This document shows positions 1 through 8,870 of a stretch of DNA of 64,000 bases, piece by piece; within the stretch, counting starts at the first letter, position 1, and each line of letters begins with the position of its first letter. The position numbers were made by a program, and so were the translations under genes. The notes beneath the pieces were generated by a model that saw nothing but the letters and a program-made list of their open reading frames with translations, was not told the origin of the DNA and made no database searches. Location: the NCBI RefSeq assembly GCF_963675815.1, contig NZ_OY776574.1, positions 2,412,001-2,476,000 of the forward strand, written 5' to 3'. The DNA comes from an uncultured Desulfuromusa sp. (GTDB taxonomy: Bacteria; Desulfobacterota; Desulfuromonadia; Desulfuromonadales; Geopsychrobacteraceae).

Positions 1-1351
1 TGTAAAGGACACAGCGATTGCCTTGTACTATGGTTGCCAGAGAATCAACAACCCCGGCATAGGATGAACCGACCATGTCTGTAGAAACAGCTTCAGGTGA
101 GTTGGTAAAATCAATTTGATCCTGTAACGGTGAGTTGAGAGAAATTCCCCGGAGATAGCTGTTCAATTCTTCAGCAGTTGTCTCCTGATTCAACGTCAGG
201 TTCAAGATAGCCAGCGAAACATTTGGCGTGGGAACCCGGATGGCATTTCCGGTCAGTTTTCCGGCAAGTTCCGGCAACGTTTTGGCAACGGCGTTAGCTG
301 CTCCAGTCTCAGTAATGACCATATTCAACGGTGCACTGCGACCCCGCCGTTCTTTTTTGTGGTAGTTATCGATCAGGTTCTGATCGTTGGTGTAGCTGTG
401 GCAGGTTTCAATATGCCCTGCTTCAATACCAAACTTATCGTTGACAGCTTTGAGTACCGGAACAATCGCATTTGTCGTACAACTGGCTGCGGATAAGATG
501 TTTTCACCCGTTTCCAGGAGTGCGTTGTTGACTCCATAGACGACATTGGGAATGTCTCCCTTGCCCGGAGCGGTCAAAAGAACCTGAGACGCTCCTTTGC
601 AGCTGATATGGCGTCCCAGACCTTCACGATCACGCCATTTACCGGTGTTGTCGATAACAAGGGCGTTCTTTATTCCATATTTTGTGTAGTCAACCTCTTC
701 GGGAGTGTTGGCGTAGATAATGCGGATCATATTGCCGTTGGCAATGATGGCATTTTCTTCTTCATCGACTCTGATGGTTCCCTTGAAATGTCCATGGACT
801 GAATCGCGGCGAAGGAGGCTGGCGCGTTTTGTCAAATCATCATCACTCCCTTTGCGGACCACAGCTGCCCGCAGACGCAGCTTGTTGCCACCACCGGTTT
901 GTTCAATCAGAATTCTTGCGAGCAGGCGACCGATCCGGCCAAAACCGTAAAGAACGACATCACGTGGTTCGCTGAGTTGATGGCCTTTGCCGGTATTCAG
1001 ATCTTTTAATTGTTCGGCGACAAAGGCTTTGATATCCCCACCGCCTTGTTCCTGGAACAGGATCGCCATTTTCCCGAGATCGACTTTTCCGGGGGCAAGG
1101 CTCAGTTCTGACATTGCCTGAAGAATAGGGTAGGTGTCCGTGACCCAGATTTCCCGATTGATAATCTGCCGGGCAAAGCGGTGAGCTCTTAGAACTTCAA
1201 TGGTCGACTGGTTGACCAGGGCGCGATCATAGACGGTACAAATGACTTCTTGATCGCGATAAAGTTTTCCGAGCAGCGGTGTCATTGCTTCGGCAATAGC
1301 CTCGCGCTCTTTCCACTCTTTAAAATATTCATCTGTTCTTGTGTCAACCAT
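1..1351 (-). CDS. gap: Glyceraldehyde-3-phosphate dehydrogenase, long form (3' part outside window)
   Basis: Reading the minus strand from the ATG at 1351 gives 450 codons that run off the window start. A stretch of roughly 130 residues precedes the Rossmann NAD-binding segment (VLYGFGRIGR). The catalytic motif ASCTTN follows, with the nucleophile Cys at about residue 291, and then the GAPDH C-terminal fold (HSYTNDQNLID, RGRSAPLNMV). The N-terminal extension is typical of the ~480-residue GAPDH type found in some proteobacteria rather than the ~335-residue glycolytic form. The enzyme oxidises or forms glyceraldehyde 3-phosphate in the cytoplasm. It is divergent from the aldolase gene, which fits shared control of glycolysis or gluconeogenesis. 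The start is supported by AAAGGG upstream of ATG. Confidence 0.93.
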   Translation of the reverse strand, partial: MVDTRTDEYFKEWKEREAIAEAMTPLLGKLYRDQEVICTVYDRALVNQSTIEVLRAHRFARQIINREIWVTDTYPILQAMSELSLAPGKVDLGKMAILFQEQGGGDIKAFVAEQLKDLNTGKGHQLSEPRDVVLYGFGRIGRLLARILIEQTGGGNKLRLRAAVVRKGSDDDLTKRASLLRRDSVHGHFKGTIRVDEEENAIIANGNMIRIIYANTPEEVDYTKYGIKNALVIDNTGKWRDREGLGRHISCKGASQVLLTAPGKGDIPNVVYGVNNALLETGENILSAASCTTNAIVPVLKAVNDKFGIEAGHIETCHSYTNDQNLIDNYHKKERRGRSAPLNMVITETGAANAVAKTLPELAGKLTGNAIRVPTPNVSLAILNLTLNQETTAEELNSYLRGISLNSPLQDQIDFTNSPEAVSTDMVGSSYAGVVDSLATIVQGNRCVLY

Positions 1352-1672
1352 AGTCAGCAAACCCTTTCGTTGAATGTTAGTTACTGCAATATCGAGGGGA
1401 TTGAATCCGAACCATTAATTTTCACTGATAACCGGATGAGGCTATTGATTGATTCAGATTTTATCTTTCCGTGCTATTTAAAACCTGCGTATACTAATTT
1501 AACTGTACTGCTTTTGCAACTCCCTTTCCGGGGATAAATTGTTGTCTTTTCTTCGCTAGTCACTGGACAATTGTCCAGTGCGTTGATAAAAATAGTTAGA
1601 GTCAAACATCGTGAGGCCAATTCATTTTTGGCATTGAAAGCTTTATCCGCAATTTCTATGGAGGACTAAATA
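1352..1672. promoter_or_regulatory. Divergent gap / fba control region with a 20-bp perfect palindrome
   Basis: This 321-bp spacer separates two divergent sugar-phosphate genes. At 1561-1580 it holds a perfect 20-bp palindrome (half-site CACTGGACAA) with no loop, as expected for a dimeric repressor operator. It lies about 93 bp upstream of the aldolase start. I do not recognise the regulator. The aldolase has a clear ribosome-binding site (GGAGGA) near 1660. Confidence 0.5.
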
Positions 1673-2653
1673 ATGGCTGACGCAGTGAGTTACAAAGACC
1701 TGGGTTTAGTAAATTCGCGGGAGATATTTCGAAAAGCGGTCGATGGCGGTTACGCTATCCCCGCTTATAATTTTAATAACCTTGAACAATTGCAGGCAAT
1801 TATTACTGCTTGTGCGGAAACCCGATCACCAGTGATTCTTCAAATCAGTAAAGGTGCGAGGAATTACGCCAACGAGACAATGTTGCGTTATATGGCTACC
1901 GGAGCTGTACAAATGGCCAAGGAAATGGGGGCTGATATTCCGATTGTTCTCCATCTGGACCATGGTGACTCTTTTGAACTTTGTAAAAGCTGTATTGAGT
2001 CGGGATTTTCATCTGTCATGATTGATGGTTCACACCTCTCTTATGACGAAAACGTTGCCCTCACGCGTCAGGTGGTTGATTTTGCTCATGCGCATGATGT
2101 GACTGTTGAGGGCGAATTGGGCGTTCTTGCCGGGATTGAGGATGATGTCGTAGCTGAAAAATCAACCTACACCCAGCCTGATGAAGTTGAAGACTTCGTC
2201 AGGAAAACCGGGGTTGATTCTCTCGCTATTTCCATTGGAACCAGTCATGGGGCCTACAAGTTCAAGCTTAAGGAGGGTGAGTCGGTTCCGCCTTTGCGGT
2301 TTGATATCCTGGCCGAATGTGAAAAAAGAATACCGGGCTTTCCGATTGTTCTGCATGGAGCATCCAGTGTGATTCCCGAGTATGTTGCTTTGATTAATCA
2401 ATATGGCGGCAAGATGGATGGGGCTGTTGGCGTTCCGGAAGATCAACTTCGCAAAGCTGCGGCTAGTGCCGTTTGTAAAATCAATATTGATTCCGATGGT
2501 CGCCTGGCAGTCACGGCCAAGGTGCGGGAATATCTGGCGAACGATCCGGGTGAATTTGATCCCCGTAAATATTTAGGAGCTGCCCGCACAGAGTTGATCC
2601 GTCTGATTAAACACAAGAACGAAGTGGTTCTTGGAAGTGCCGGAAAGGGTTAA
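1673..2653 (+). CDS. fba: Class II fructose-bisphosphate aldolase
   Basis: A 326-residue protein that interconverts fructose 1,6-bisphosphate with glyceraldehyde 3-phosphate and dihydroxyacetone phosphate, using Zn2+. Visible class II features are the metal-binding/catalytic block HLDHG (about residues 94-98), VEGELG (about 145-150), the SIGTSHG metal ligand near residue 190, and LHGASS near 230. Length is typical for the FbaA-like branch. The start is fixed by a GGAGGA sequence about 10 bp upstream. It is transcribed divergently from the GAPDH gene, so two neighbouring steps of lower glycolysis/gluconeogenesis share one control region. Confidence 0.95.
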   Translation: MADAVSYKDLGLVNSREIFRKAVDGGYAIPAYNFNNLEQLQAIITACAETRSPVILQISKGARNYANETMLRYMATGAVQMAKEMGADIPIVLHLDHGDSFELCKSCIESGFSSVMIDGSHLSYDENVALTRQVVDFAHAHDVTVEGELGVLAGIEDDVVAEKSTYTQPDEVEDFVRKTGVDSLAISIGTSHGAYKFKLKEGESVPPLRFDILAECEKRIPGFPIVLHGASSVIPEYVALINQYGGKMDGAVGVPEDQLRKAAASAVCKINIDSDGRLAVTAKVREYLANDPGEFDPRKYLGAARTELIRLIKHKNEVVLGSAGKG

Positions 2654-2675
2654 AAGTCCTCTTCTGAGAATAAAA

Positions 2676-2709
2676 AGAGCCACAACCTCAGATCTCAGGT
2701 TGTGGCTCT
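2676..2709. terminator. Hairpin terminator after fba
   Basis: Perfect 13-bp stem (2676-2688 with 2697-2709, loop of 8). A run of five A precedes it, giving a T-tract on the minus strand; the plus-strand side has only a weak T-tract. It separates the aldolase from the next gene, which also argues against starting that gene upstream of it. Confidence 0.7.
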
Positions 2710-2753
2710 CGTCTGAATCTCCAGTCTTTTTCAAAAAAATCCGGGATTATCAT

Positions 2754-5700
2754 ATGGCGTACAATCCAGACCTTTGGACTCGTTATGAATTCGAGCATCT
2801 TCCAATCTATATCCGTACGGATCAACCGGCCTGGTTTGTTCCAAACATTAAGGGCGAAGAGATACTGACTTCTTCGTCTGAAGATTTGCCTCTGCGGGAC
2901 AAGTTCTTCTCCCGTTTGCCTGATGCCTCAGGTCAGGAGTATTCCGGTCGCAATCAATATTTGAAAAATGATCAACTGAAAGAGTTGTGGTTGCATATTA
3001 CCAATCGCTGCAACCTGAGTTGCCGTCATTGCCTGTTTACTTCCGGTCCCGCTGCGACTGCAGAAATGAGTGCGGAATTGGTCTTGAGTCGTGCTGCGGA
3101 AGCGGTTGCCCTGGGATGTCGTATCTTTGCTTTGACCGGAGGTGAACCCTTTTACCATCCTGAATTCACTCAGATTTTGTCAGGTTTGCTGGCGCATCAG
3201 GACTGCCATGTGGTGATTTTAACCAATGGCTTGTTGCTGGAGCAAAAGCTTACGGATACTTTTGATTTAAGCCGGGTTCATCTTCAGATCAGTGTTGACG
3301 GGCTGAATGATCGCCACGATGCCATTCGGGGGCAGGGAACTTTTATTCAATTGAGGAAACAATTACTGGCTTTGAAACAGCGTGAAATGCCATTTACGTT
3401 GTCGATGTGCGTGGAGCGACGCAATCTTGAAGACATGGCTGGTCTCGTTGATTTTGCTGTGGAAGTCGGCGCAAGGAACCTTCACTATCTCTGGTATTTT
3501 ATCCAGGGACGTGGAACGGATACCGGTTTTGTCTCGCCCGAAGAAATTTTCCCCAGATTTACAGCAGCGGTGGAAAAGGCAGAGCAAGAAGGGATTCAAA
3601 TTGATAACCTGACGGCTTTGAAAACCCAGATCTTTGCCCCTGCCGGGACCCGTCATGACGGTAGCGGAAGTGGTTGGGAATCGGCGGCAATTGGACCTGA
3701 CGGTAATCTTTATCCTTCTGCGGCTTTGGTCGGCAATCAGGATCTTGTGACTCCAATGTCTGCGAGTCTGGCTGATGCCTGGAAAGAGAGTCCGGTGTTA
3801 AAAAAAATCCGTCATGCCACCATTGCCGCAGACGATGATCCGCTTCGATATTTCAGTGGCGGAGGAGATCTGGATCACTCCTGGATTCATGGGCGCCAAT
3901 TTTCTGCTACCGACCCTTATCTTCCGCTCTATGAAAAAATTATGTTCTGGCTGATTCATCGTGAAGCCTCGCGACATCCCCAATCTGAGCTGCCGGGGAT
4001 AAGGTTGAAAATGGGTGATATTCTGGAGAGTTGCGGTGCCCATGGGCATGTTGCCTTGACTCATGCCAACTGTCTTTTGGCGATTGCGGACAAGAACAGT
4101 CGCAGTGTGGTGAAAAATTATTATACCGCCGCGGCAACCGATACGAAAGAAGACATCCTCAACCCGGTTTGCTACGCAGATGAAGATATTTCCCATATTC
4201 CGGAAAACTACCGCTTTCGGGGCTACGGTTGTGGTAGTCCGGTCTTGGATGCAGAGATAAAATCCGGTGAGACGGTTGTTGATTTGGGGAGTGGCCGCGG
4301 GATTGAAATTTATATCTCAGCCCGGCTGGTGGGGCGAAAAGGTCAGAGTATCGGGGTTGATATGCTTGATCCCATGCTGGATATTGCCGAGCAGGGGGCG
4401 ATTGAAGTCCGCAAAAACCTCGGCTATAACAACATTGAATTCCGCAAAGGATATCTTGAAGAATTGCCGCTGCAGAGCGATACCGTTGATCTGGTTCTTT
4501 CTAATTGCGTGATGAATCTCTCTTCCAACAAAAGACAGGCGTTTGCTGAAATCTTCCGCTCTCTGAAACCCGGAGGCCGACTGGTCATTTCAGATGTTGT
4601 TTGTGAAGAGGAGCCGGACGCAGCAATTCGCAACGATGCCGAACTCCAGGGGGAATGTATCGCCGGGGCATTGTTGCAAAAAGATTTGATCGGATTACTG
4701 GAAGAAACCGGATTTGTTGATGTCAGGCTGTTGAAGAGGTTTCCTTACCGAGTGGTTCGCGATCATCCGTTTTTTTCGCTGACCTTTGCAGCATGGAAGC
4801 CTGGTGCCAGCGAACTTGTCCCGGTCATTTATCGTGGACCGCTGACACAATTGCCACTTCCGGATGGGACGATTCTGTTTCCCGGTCAGAAAACCATGAT
4901 CGCTAAAAACCTGGCTGAACATCTTGGTGAACATATTTTCCTGCTGGATGCTGATGACGGCAGTGTTACAAATCTGGATCTTGCTGATGGTTGTGCCTGT
5001 GCTCTTCCTCCGGAAATGTCTGCTGCTTCTTCTCTGGGAACAAAACACCGCTCCGGCTGCATGGTTTGTGGCCAAGGTTTGATTTATCCCGATAAAGAAG
5101 TTGAGATGGTTTGTCACTACTGCGGACAAATGGGACAGGCCAATGCTCATTGTCAGGATGACCACTTTGTCTGTGATCACTGTCACGGCGAGGATGCTTT
5201 AAATATTGTTGAACATCTGTGCCGGGAATCGACTGAAACCGACATGCTTGAGCTGTTGGCCCGGCTCAGACAACATCCCGCAATTCCGATTCACGGCCCT
5301 GAACACCATGCTTTAATGCCGGGCATTATTGTCGCCGCTTATCGCAACAGCGGCGGGAATGTTGATGCTGATCTTATTGCCACAGCCATCCGCAGAGGAA
5401 GTCAAATTATGGGGGGAAGTTGTGCTTTTCTCGGAATTTGCGGTGCGGCAACCGGGGTGGGTATTGCTTTTAGTCTGATTTTGAAAGCGAATCCCGTCAA
5501 AGCGGACATGCGGCAGACCGTCCAGCAGATAACCCAGGAGGTGTTAGCGGATATCTCGGCATTTAAGGCAGCCAGATGTTGTCAGCGTGATTGCTGGTTG
5601 GGGTTGAAAAAAGCCGCAGAATTATCCCGCATTTACCTTCCTGTCGAATTGCAGGCTGATGCCGTGATTGGTTGCTTTCAACGCCATCAAAACAAAGAAT

Positions 5701-5810
5701 GCATCGGGATGGATTGTCCGGTATTGCAAGAGCAAGCGGCTAAAAAGAAGACCAGCTCAACGGCGACCGGGGTCAAGTTGAAAATGTTGGATCAAGGGTC
5801 TGAGTATTAG
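2754..5810 (+). CDS. Radical SAM / ArsM-like arsenite methyltransferase / DUF5714 fusion protein
   Basis: A 1018-residue, three-part protein. Residues about 75-330 are a radical SAM domain with the 4Fe-4S motif CNLSCRHC (Cys86, Cys90, Cys93), GGEP and a distal segment resembling a SPASM-type tail. Residues about 450-700 are a class I SAM methyltransferase closely resembling ArsM: VVDLGSGRG, plus three cysteines in the contexts known to bind As(III) in ArsM, namely YGCG (Cys493), SNC (Cys585) and GEC (Cys635). Residues about 760-1000 are cysteine-rich with several CxxC pairs and match my memory of DUF5714. The open frame extends upstream to 2631 but crosses the fba terminator, so I place the start at ATG 2754. 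Arsenic as substrate is inferred from the three conserved cysteines. The radical reaction is unknown. Confidence 0.8.
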   Translation: MAYNPDLWTRYEFEHLPIYIRTDQPAWFVPNIKGEEILTSSSEDLPLRDKFFSRLPDASGQEYSGRNQYLKNDQLKELWLHITNRCNLSCRHCLFTSGPAATAEMSAELVLSRAAEAVALGCRIFALTGGEPFYHPEFTQILSGLLAHQDCHVVILTNGLLLEQKLTDTFDLSRVHLQISVDGLNDRHDAIRGQGTFIQLRKQLLALKQREMPFTLSMCVERRNLEDMAGLVDFAVEVGARNLHYLWYFIQGRGTDTGFVSPEEIFPRFTAAVEKAEQEGIQIDNLTALKTQIFAPAGTRHDGSGSGWESAAIGPDGNLYPSAALVGNQDLVTPMSASLADAWKESPVLKKIRHATIAADDDPLRYFSGGGDLDHSWIHGRQFSATDPYLPLYEKIMFWLIHREASRHPQSELPGIRLKMGDILESCGAHGHVALTHANCLLAIADKNSRSVVKNYYTAAATDTKEDILNPVCYADEDISHIPENYRFRGYGCGSPVLDAEIKSGETVVDLGSGRGIEIYISARLVGRKGQSIGVDMLDPMLDIAEQGAIEVRKNLGYNNIEFRKGYLEELPLQSDTVDLVLSNCVMNLSSNKRQAFAEIFRSLKPGGRLVISDVVCEEEPDAAIRNDAELQGECIAGALLQKDLIGLLEETGFVDVRLLKRFPYRVVRDHPFFSLTFAAWKPGASELVPVIYRGPLTQLPLPDGTILFPGQKTMIAKNLAEHLGEHIFLLDADDGSVTNLDLADGCACALPPEMSAASSLGTKHRSGCMVCGQGLIYPDKEVEMVCHYCGQMGQANAHCQDDHFVCDHCHGEDALNIVEHLCRESTETDMLELLARLRQHPAIPIHGPEHHALMPGIIVAAYRNSGGNVDADLIATAIRRGSQIMGGSCAFLGICGAATGVGIAFSLILKANPVKADMRQTVQQITQEVLADISAFKAARCCQRDCWLGLKKAAELSRIYLPVELQADAVIGCFQRHQNKECIGMDCPVLQEQAAKKKTSSTATGVKLKMLDQGSEY

Positions 5811-5821
5811 AATCTTTCATC

Positions 5822-5856
5822 CTGTGGTTGAAAGTTTTCGGTGCTTTCAACCACAG
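5822..5856 (+). terminator. Hairpin between convergent genes
   Basis: Perfect 13-bp stem (5822-5834 / 5844-5856) with a 9-nt loop, between two convergent genes that end at 5810 and 5861. Probably a bidirectional transcription terminator, although the T-tract is poor on the plus strand. Confidence 0.7.
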
Positions 5857-5860
5857 AGGT

Positions 5861-6178
5861 TTAGAATGTAATAACCTGATAACCGTCTTTGATGAAGTTT
5901 GAAATATAGTCTCCCACGTAAATGATATCAGCTCCTTTTTCAGTGAGCTGAGGTGTGATTCCCATATCATCCGCCACGAATTTGCAATAGGCCGCGTTGT
6001 TATTCTGGAGTATTTCAAATGTTTCGGGATGCTCCAGCATCAATCTTTCGCTTTCACCAAATACGACGAACTGAACATCATCGACCCAGCCGTGCTTTTT
6101 TGCATTTGTTCCGTAAATGATTCCTGGTTTTAGTTTATCGAGGTCGCCCGATGCAAGCCATATCAGAATTTTTGTCAT
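5861..6178 (-). CDS. DsrE/DsrF-like family protein
   Basis: A 105-residue cytoplasmic protein starting MTKILIWLAS, with GAGGAGA-like ribosome-binding sequence (AAAAGGAGAATG) just before ATG 6178. The pattern of a short hydrophobic strand, a conserved QFVVFGES segment and a C-terminal GADIIYVGDYI segment resembles the DsrE-like fold, whose members bind sulfur species or act as small sulfur-transfer partners. The single Cys (in AAYCKF) could serve that role. The open frame extends to 6529, but the extra N-terminal part lacks a ribosome-binding site and has no recognisable fold, so the short start is preferred. Confidence 0.65.
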   Translation of the reverse strand: MTKILIWLASGDLDKLKPGIIYGTNAKKHGWVDDVQFVVFGESERLMLEHPETFEILQNNNAAYCKFVADDMGITPQLTEKGADIIYVGDYISNFIKDGYQVITF

Positions 6179-6496
6179 GACATTCTCCTTTTGATGCGAT
6201 TCCAATCTTAAACACTCAGGTTGTATTGCTTTTATTTCTGTTTTTTCAGTTATTGAGTTTTTGTTTAGCATATTTACGCCCTTCATCTGAGCGTAAAAAG
6301 AAGATCCTGATCCGGGAAAATCACCTGAACTTTTGATCGATGCCTTGACCGTGGCAATGCAGCTGTCTAAACTTGCTGCATTGTATTCTTTCACGAAGTA
6401 TTTTGCGGATGCAACATCATATATTTGTTCAGTCCTCTTTACTTGCTGTTGAATCCAGGGAAATGACAGAGCTATCGATACACAAGGATAATAACA
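6179..6496. other. 318-bp spacer, divergent promoter region
   Basis: Between the minus-strand DsrE-like gene and the plus-strand psiE-like gene. I see no coding signal on either strand beyond an unsupported N-terminal extension, and no clear hairpin. It presumably carries both promoters. Confidence 0.4.
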
Positions 6497-6949
6497 ATGC
6501 AGAAACATGATGAACTTCCTACTGAGCATACCGATCCTTTAATTGCCTTCTTGCATAAGGCGATTAAGGTGGCTGTCAAGGTGTTGGCAATATTGATGGT
6601 TCTGGTCATTTTTTGGGGGGTCGCTGACGTGGTGCTGGTTCTCTATGATCGATTAGCTGCCCCTCCAGTTTTTCTTCTTGGCCTATCTGATATTTTTAAA
6701 GTTTTTGCCGCTTTTTTAGTTGTCCTTATCGCTATTGAAATTTATCAGAATATCGTTCTGTACCTGCGCACAGATGTGATTCCCATAAAGCTTGTTGTCG
6801 CGACTGCTTTAATGGCTATTGCCCGTAAAGTCATCATCATTGATTTCAGCGAACTGGAGCCCATGTACATATTTGCAACAGCCTCAGTCGTTTTAGCTCT
6901 CGGAATTACTTATTATCTTTTAGGTAAACATCACAAGGAAGAACTATGA
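6497..6949 (+). CDS. Phosphate-starvation-inducible PsiE-like membrane protein
   Basis: A 150-residue inner-membrane protein with four predicted hydrophobic segments (about residues 27-52, 60-85, 95-112, 124-142). The central block around FAAFLVVLIAIEIYQNI and the YLRTDVIPIKLV segment are typical of the PsiE family. Biochemical function is not known for the family. Its stop overlaps the nhaA start (ATGA), so the two are co-translated, suggesting a link to ion or pH homeostasis. Confidence 0.75.
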   Translation: MQKHDELPTEHTDPLIAFLHKAIKVAVKVLAILMVLVIFWGVADVVLVLYDRLAAPPVFLLGLSDIFKVFAAFLVVLIAIEIYQNIVLYLRTDVIPIKLVVATALMAIARKVIIIDFSELEPMYIFATASVVLALGITYYLLGKHHKEEL

Positions 6950-8109
6950 TTGAAACCATCAATACTTTTATAAAAAGGGAGTCTTCAGCAGGTATTATAT
7001 TGGTGTTTGTCACTATCATTGCACTGGTTTTGAAAAATAGTGGCTTGTCTGAACTCTACAATAGCTTTTTGCACACTCATGTTGAGGTTCGTTTTGGTGA
7101 ATTGCAAATTGCCAAGCCATTGTTGCTATGGGTTAATGATGGTCTCATGGCGGTTTTTTTCTTCCTAATCGGTCTGGAAGTCAAAAGAGAGGTGCTGGAA
7201 GGTCACCTCTCTTCCCTGAGTCAGGTTGTCTTGCCGGGGGTCGCAGCTATCGGCGGGATGATTGTGCCTGCTTTGGTTTTTATTATCTTTAATCAGGGCG
7301 AATCATTCGCAATGAAGGGGTGGGCCATACCAACGGCTACGGATATTGCTTTTGCCTTAGGTGTTTTGTCGCTCTTGGGAAACAGAGTTCCTCTTTCTCT
7401 TAAAGTTTTTTTGTTGGCGCTCGCCATCATTGATGACCTCGGCGCCATTGTTATCATAGCCCTGTTTTACACCAGTGATCTTTCGGCTTTATCAATCGTT
7501 ATCGCTTCCATTGCCCTGTTGATTTTGTTTGTTATGAATAGATTCTGCGTTGCCCTGAAGGCCGCTTATATTCTGGTTGGAATTGTCTTATGGGTCAGTG
7601 TATTGAAATCGGGAGTGCATGCAACGCTGGCGGGAGTCGCACTGGCCTTTATGATCCCTCTGAACTGTAAAAACAGGGATGGCAGCAGTTGCTCTATGAG
7701 CAAAGAAATGGAGCATGATTTGCACTACTGGGTGGCATTTATGATTTTGCCACTGTTTGCTTTTGTCAATGCCGGGGTTGATTTGCGGGGGATTTCTCTG
7801 GCTGAGATGTTCAACCCTGTTCCCATGGGAATTATGCTCGGGTTGTTTTTAGGTAAACAACTGGGAGTTTTTGGTTTCAGCTGGCTGGTGATCAAGGCCG
7901 GATTTGCTCGTTTGCCGACAGACAGTAATTGGACGCAGCTCTATGGTGTCTCCATTCTTACGGGGATCGGATTTACCATGAGTTTATTTGTCGATAGCCT
8001 GGCTTATGATGATACCCAGATTTACCATTATGCTGACAAATTGGCTGTGCTTATTGGTTCCTTTGTTTCTGGGTTGGTTGGTTATCTGGTGCTGAGAATG
8101 TCAAAATAG
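6946..8109 (+). CDS. nhaA: Na+/H+ antiporter NhaA
   Basis: A 387-residue inner-membrane protein with about 11-12 hydrophobic helices, the normal NhaA size. The hallmark stretches are present: FFLIGLEVKREVLEG near the N-terminus, ATDIAFALGVLSLLG, and AIIDDLGAIVIIALFY with the paired Asp residues that bind Na+/H+. It exports Na+ (or Li+) in exchange for protons, giving alkaline and salt tolerance. The start overlaps the stop of the PsiE-like gene. A marine or brackish habitat would fit. Confidence 0.95.
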   Translation: MIETINTFIKRESSAGIILVFVTIIALVLKNSGLSELYNSFLHTHVEVRFGELQIAKPLLLWVNDGLMAVFFFLIGLEVKREVLEGHLSSLSQVVLPGVAAIGGMIVPALVFIIFNQGESFAMKGWAIPTATDIAFALGVLSLLGNRVPLSLKVFLLALAIIDDLGAIVIIALFYTSDLSALSIVIASIALLILFVMNRFCVALKAAYILVGIVLWVSVLKSGVHATLAGVALAFMIPLNCKNRDGSSCSMSKEMEHDLHYWVAFMILPLFAFVNAGVDLRGISLAEMFNPVPMGIMLGLFLGKQLGVFGFSWLVIKAGFARLPTDSNWTQLYGVSILTGIGFTMSLFVDSLAYDDTQIYHYADKLAVLIGSFVSGLVGYLVLRMSK

Positions 8110-8124
8110 TATCCGGCAGCCGAT

Positions 8125-8823
8125 TTAGTCAGCGGTAAAAGTGATGTCACCGTAACTGGCGCTCACTGACCCTTTTGAATTATCGCTGTCGGTCATAATG
8201 GCTACAGCATCAATTTTTTTAATCTCTGCACCGAAGATGTTTTTTAAATCTTCGTAGACGTTGCGTTTTTCCTGGTACCAGACCCCTTTTGCGTCATCAG
8301 CAGAACGAATGGCCATGAGCATTGCATTTTTTCCGGCAAATGCGTTTGGCCAGATGGCTCCTTTTTTCTCAGTTGAAGACCAGACATAATTGATTGCTTT
8401 CGTTTTCCAGAACGCCAGTCCACCTTTAACAACAATGTATACCCGCGCTGCGTAATCATCCCCATTTTTGGTTCTTTCCGCTAATGGTGGGTGCCCCTTG
8501 TCTACTTTCCACTGCCAGTTAATATATGGGTGGGTTGTCAGGTCAATGGCGACTTCTTTAAACAGTCCTGAAGCTGAAGCATCTGCCTCAGCATGAAGCA
8601 CTGTGCGATCGTCTTGTTTGGTTAAAAGGTAGCTGGTTTGATTGACGAATTCCTTTTCTTTCCAGCCCGTCAGATCATTTCCTGAAAAATTTCCAACGTG
8701 GATGGCTGTCAGGGAATTCTGTTGCTCTGCGCATGTTGGCGCAGGGATAAAGAATAAAGAGCATATGAATACATAGAGACAACAGGACAAAGTTGTGCTT
8801 TTAAAAGCTGAAATTATGGCCAT
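8125..8823 (-). CDS. DUF3047 family secreted protein
   Basis: A 232-residue protein with an N-terminal signal peptide (hydrophobic residues about 10-30, cleavage probably near PTCAEQ) followed by a beta-rich domain with the DUF3047 pattern: INWQWKVDKG, DDYAARVYIVV, and a late IMTDSDNS segment. It should be periplasmic, and its activity is unknown. GGAAGG lies 8 bp upstream of ATG 8823. It is the last gene of a minus-strand run (speD, chaN-like, glycosyltransferase fusion, this gene) and ends 15 bp from nhaA, convergently. Confidence 0.75.
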   Translation of the reverse strand: MAIISAFKSTTLSCCLYVFICSLFFIPAPTCAEQQNSLTAIHVGNFSGNDLTGWKEKEFVNQTSYLLTKQDDRTVLHAEADASASGLFKEVAIDLTTHPYINWQWKVDKGHPPLAERTKNGDDYAARVYIVVKGGLAFWKTKAINYVWSSTEKKGAIWPNAFAGKNAMLMAIRSADDAKGVWYQEKRNVYEDLKNIFGAEIKKIDAVAIMTDSDNSKGSVSASYGDITFTAD

Positions 8824-8870
8824 AATATTGTTCCTTCCATAATATTAAGAGTGATGGCTGAGTTCTCATT

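Noticed and set aside
6179..6529. N-terminal extension of the DsrE-like protein
   Set aside because: Overlaps the psiE-like start, lacks a ribosome-binding site and resembles no domain; the start at 6178 has a good one.
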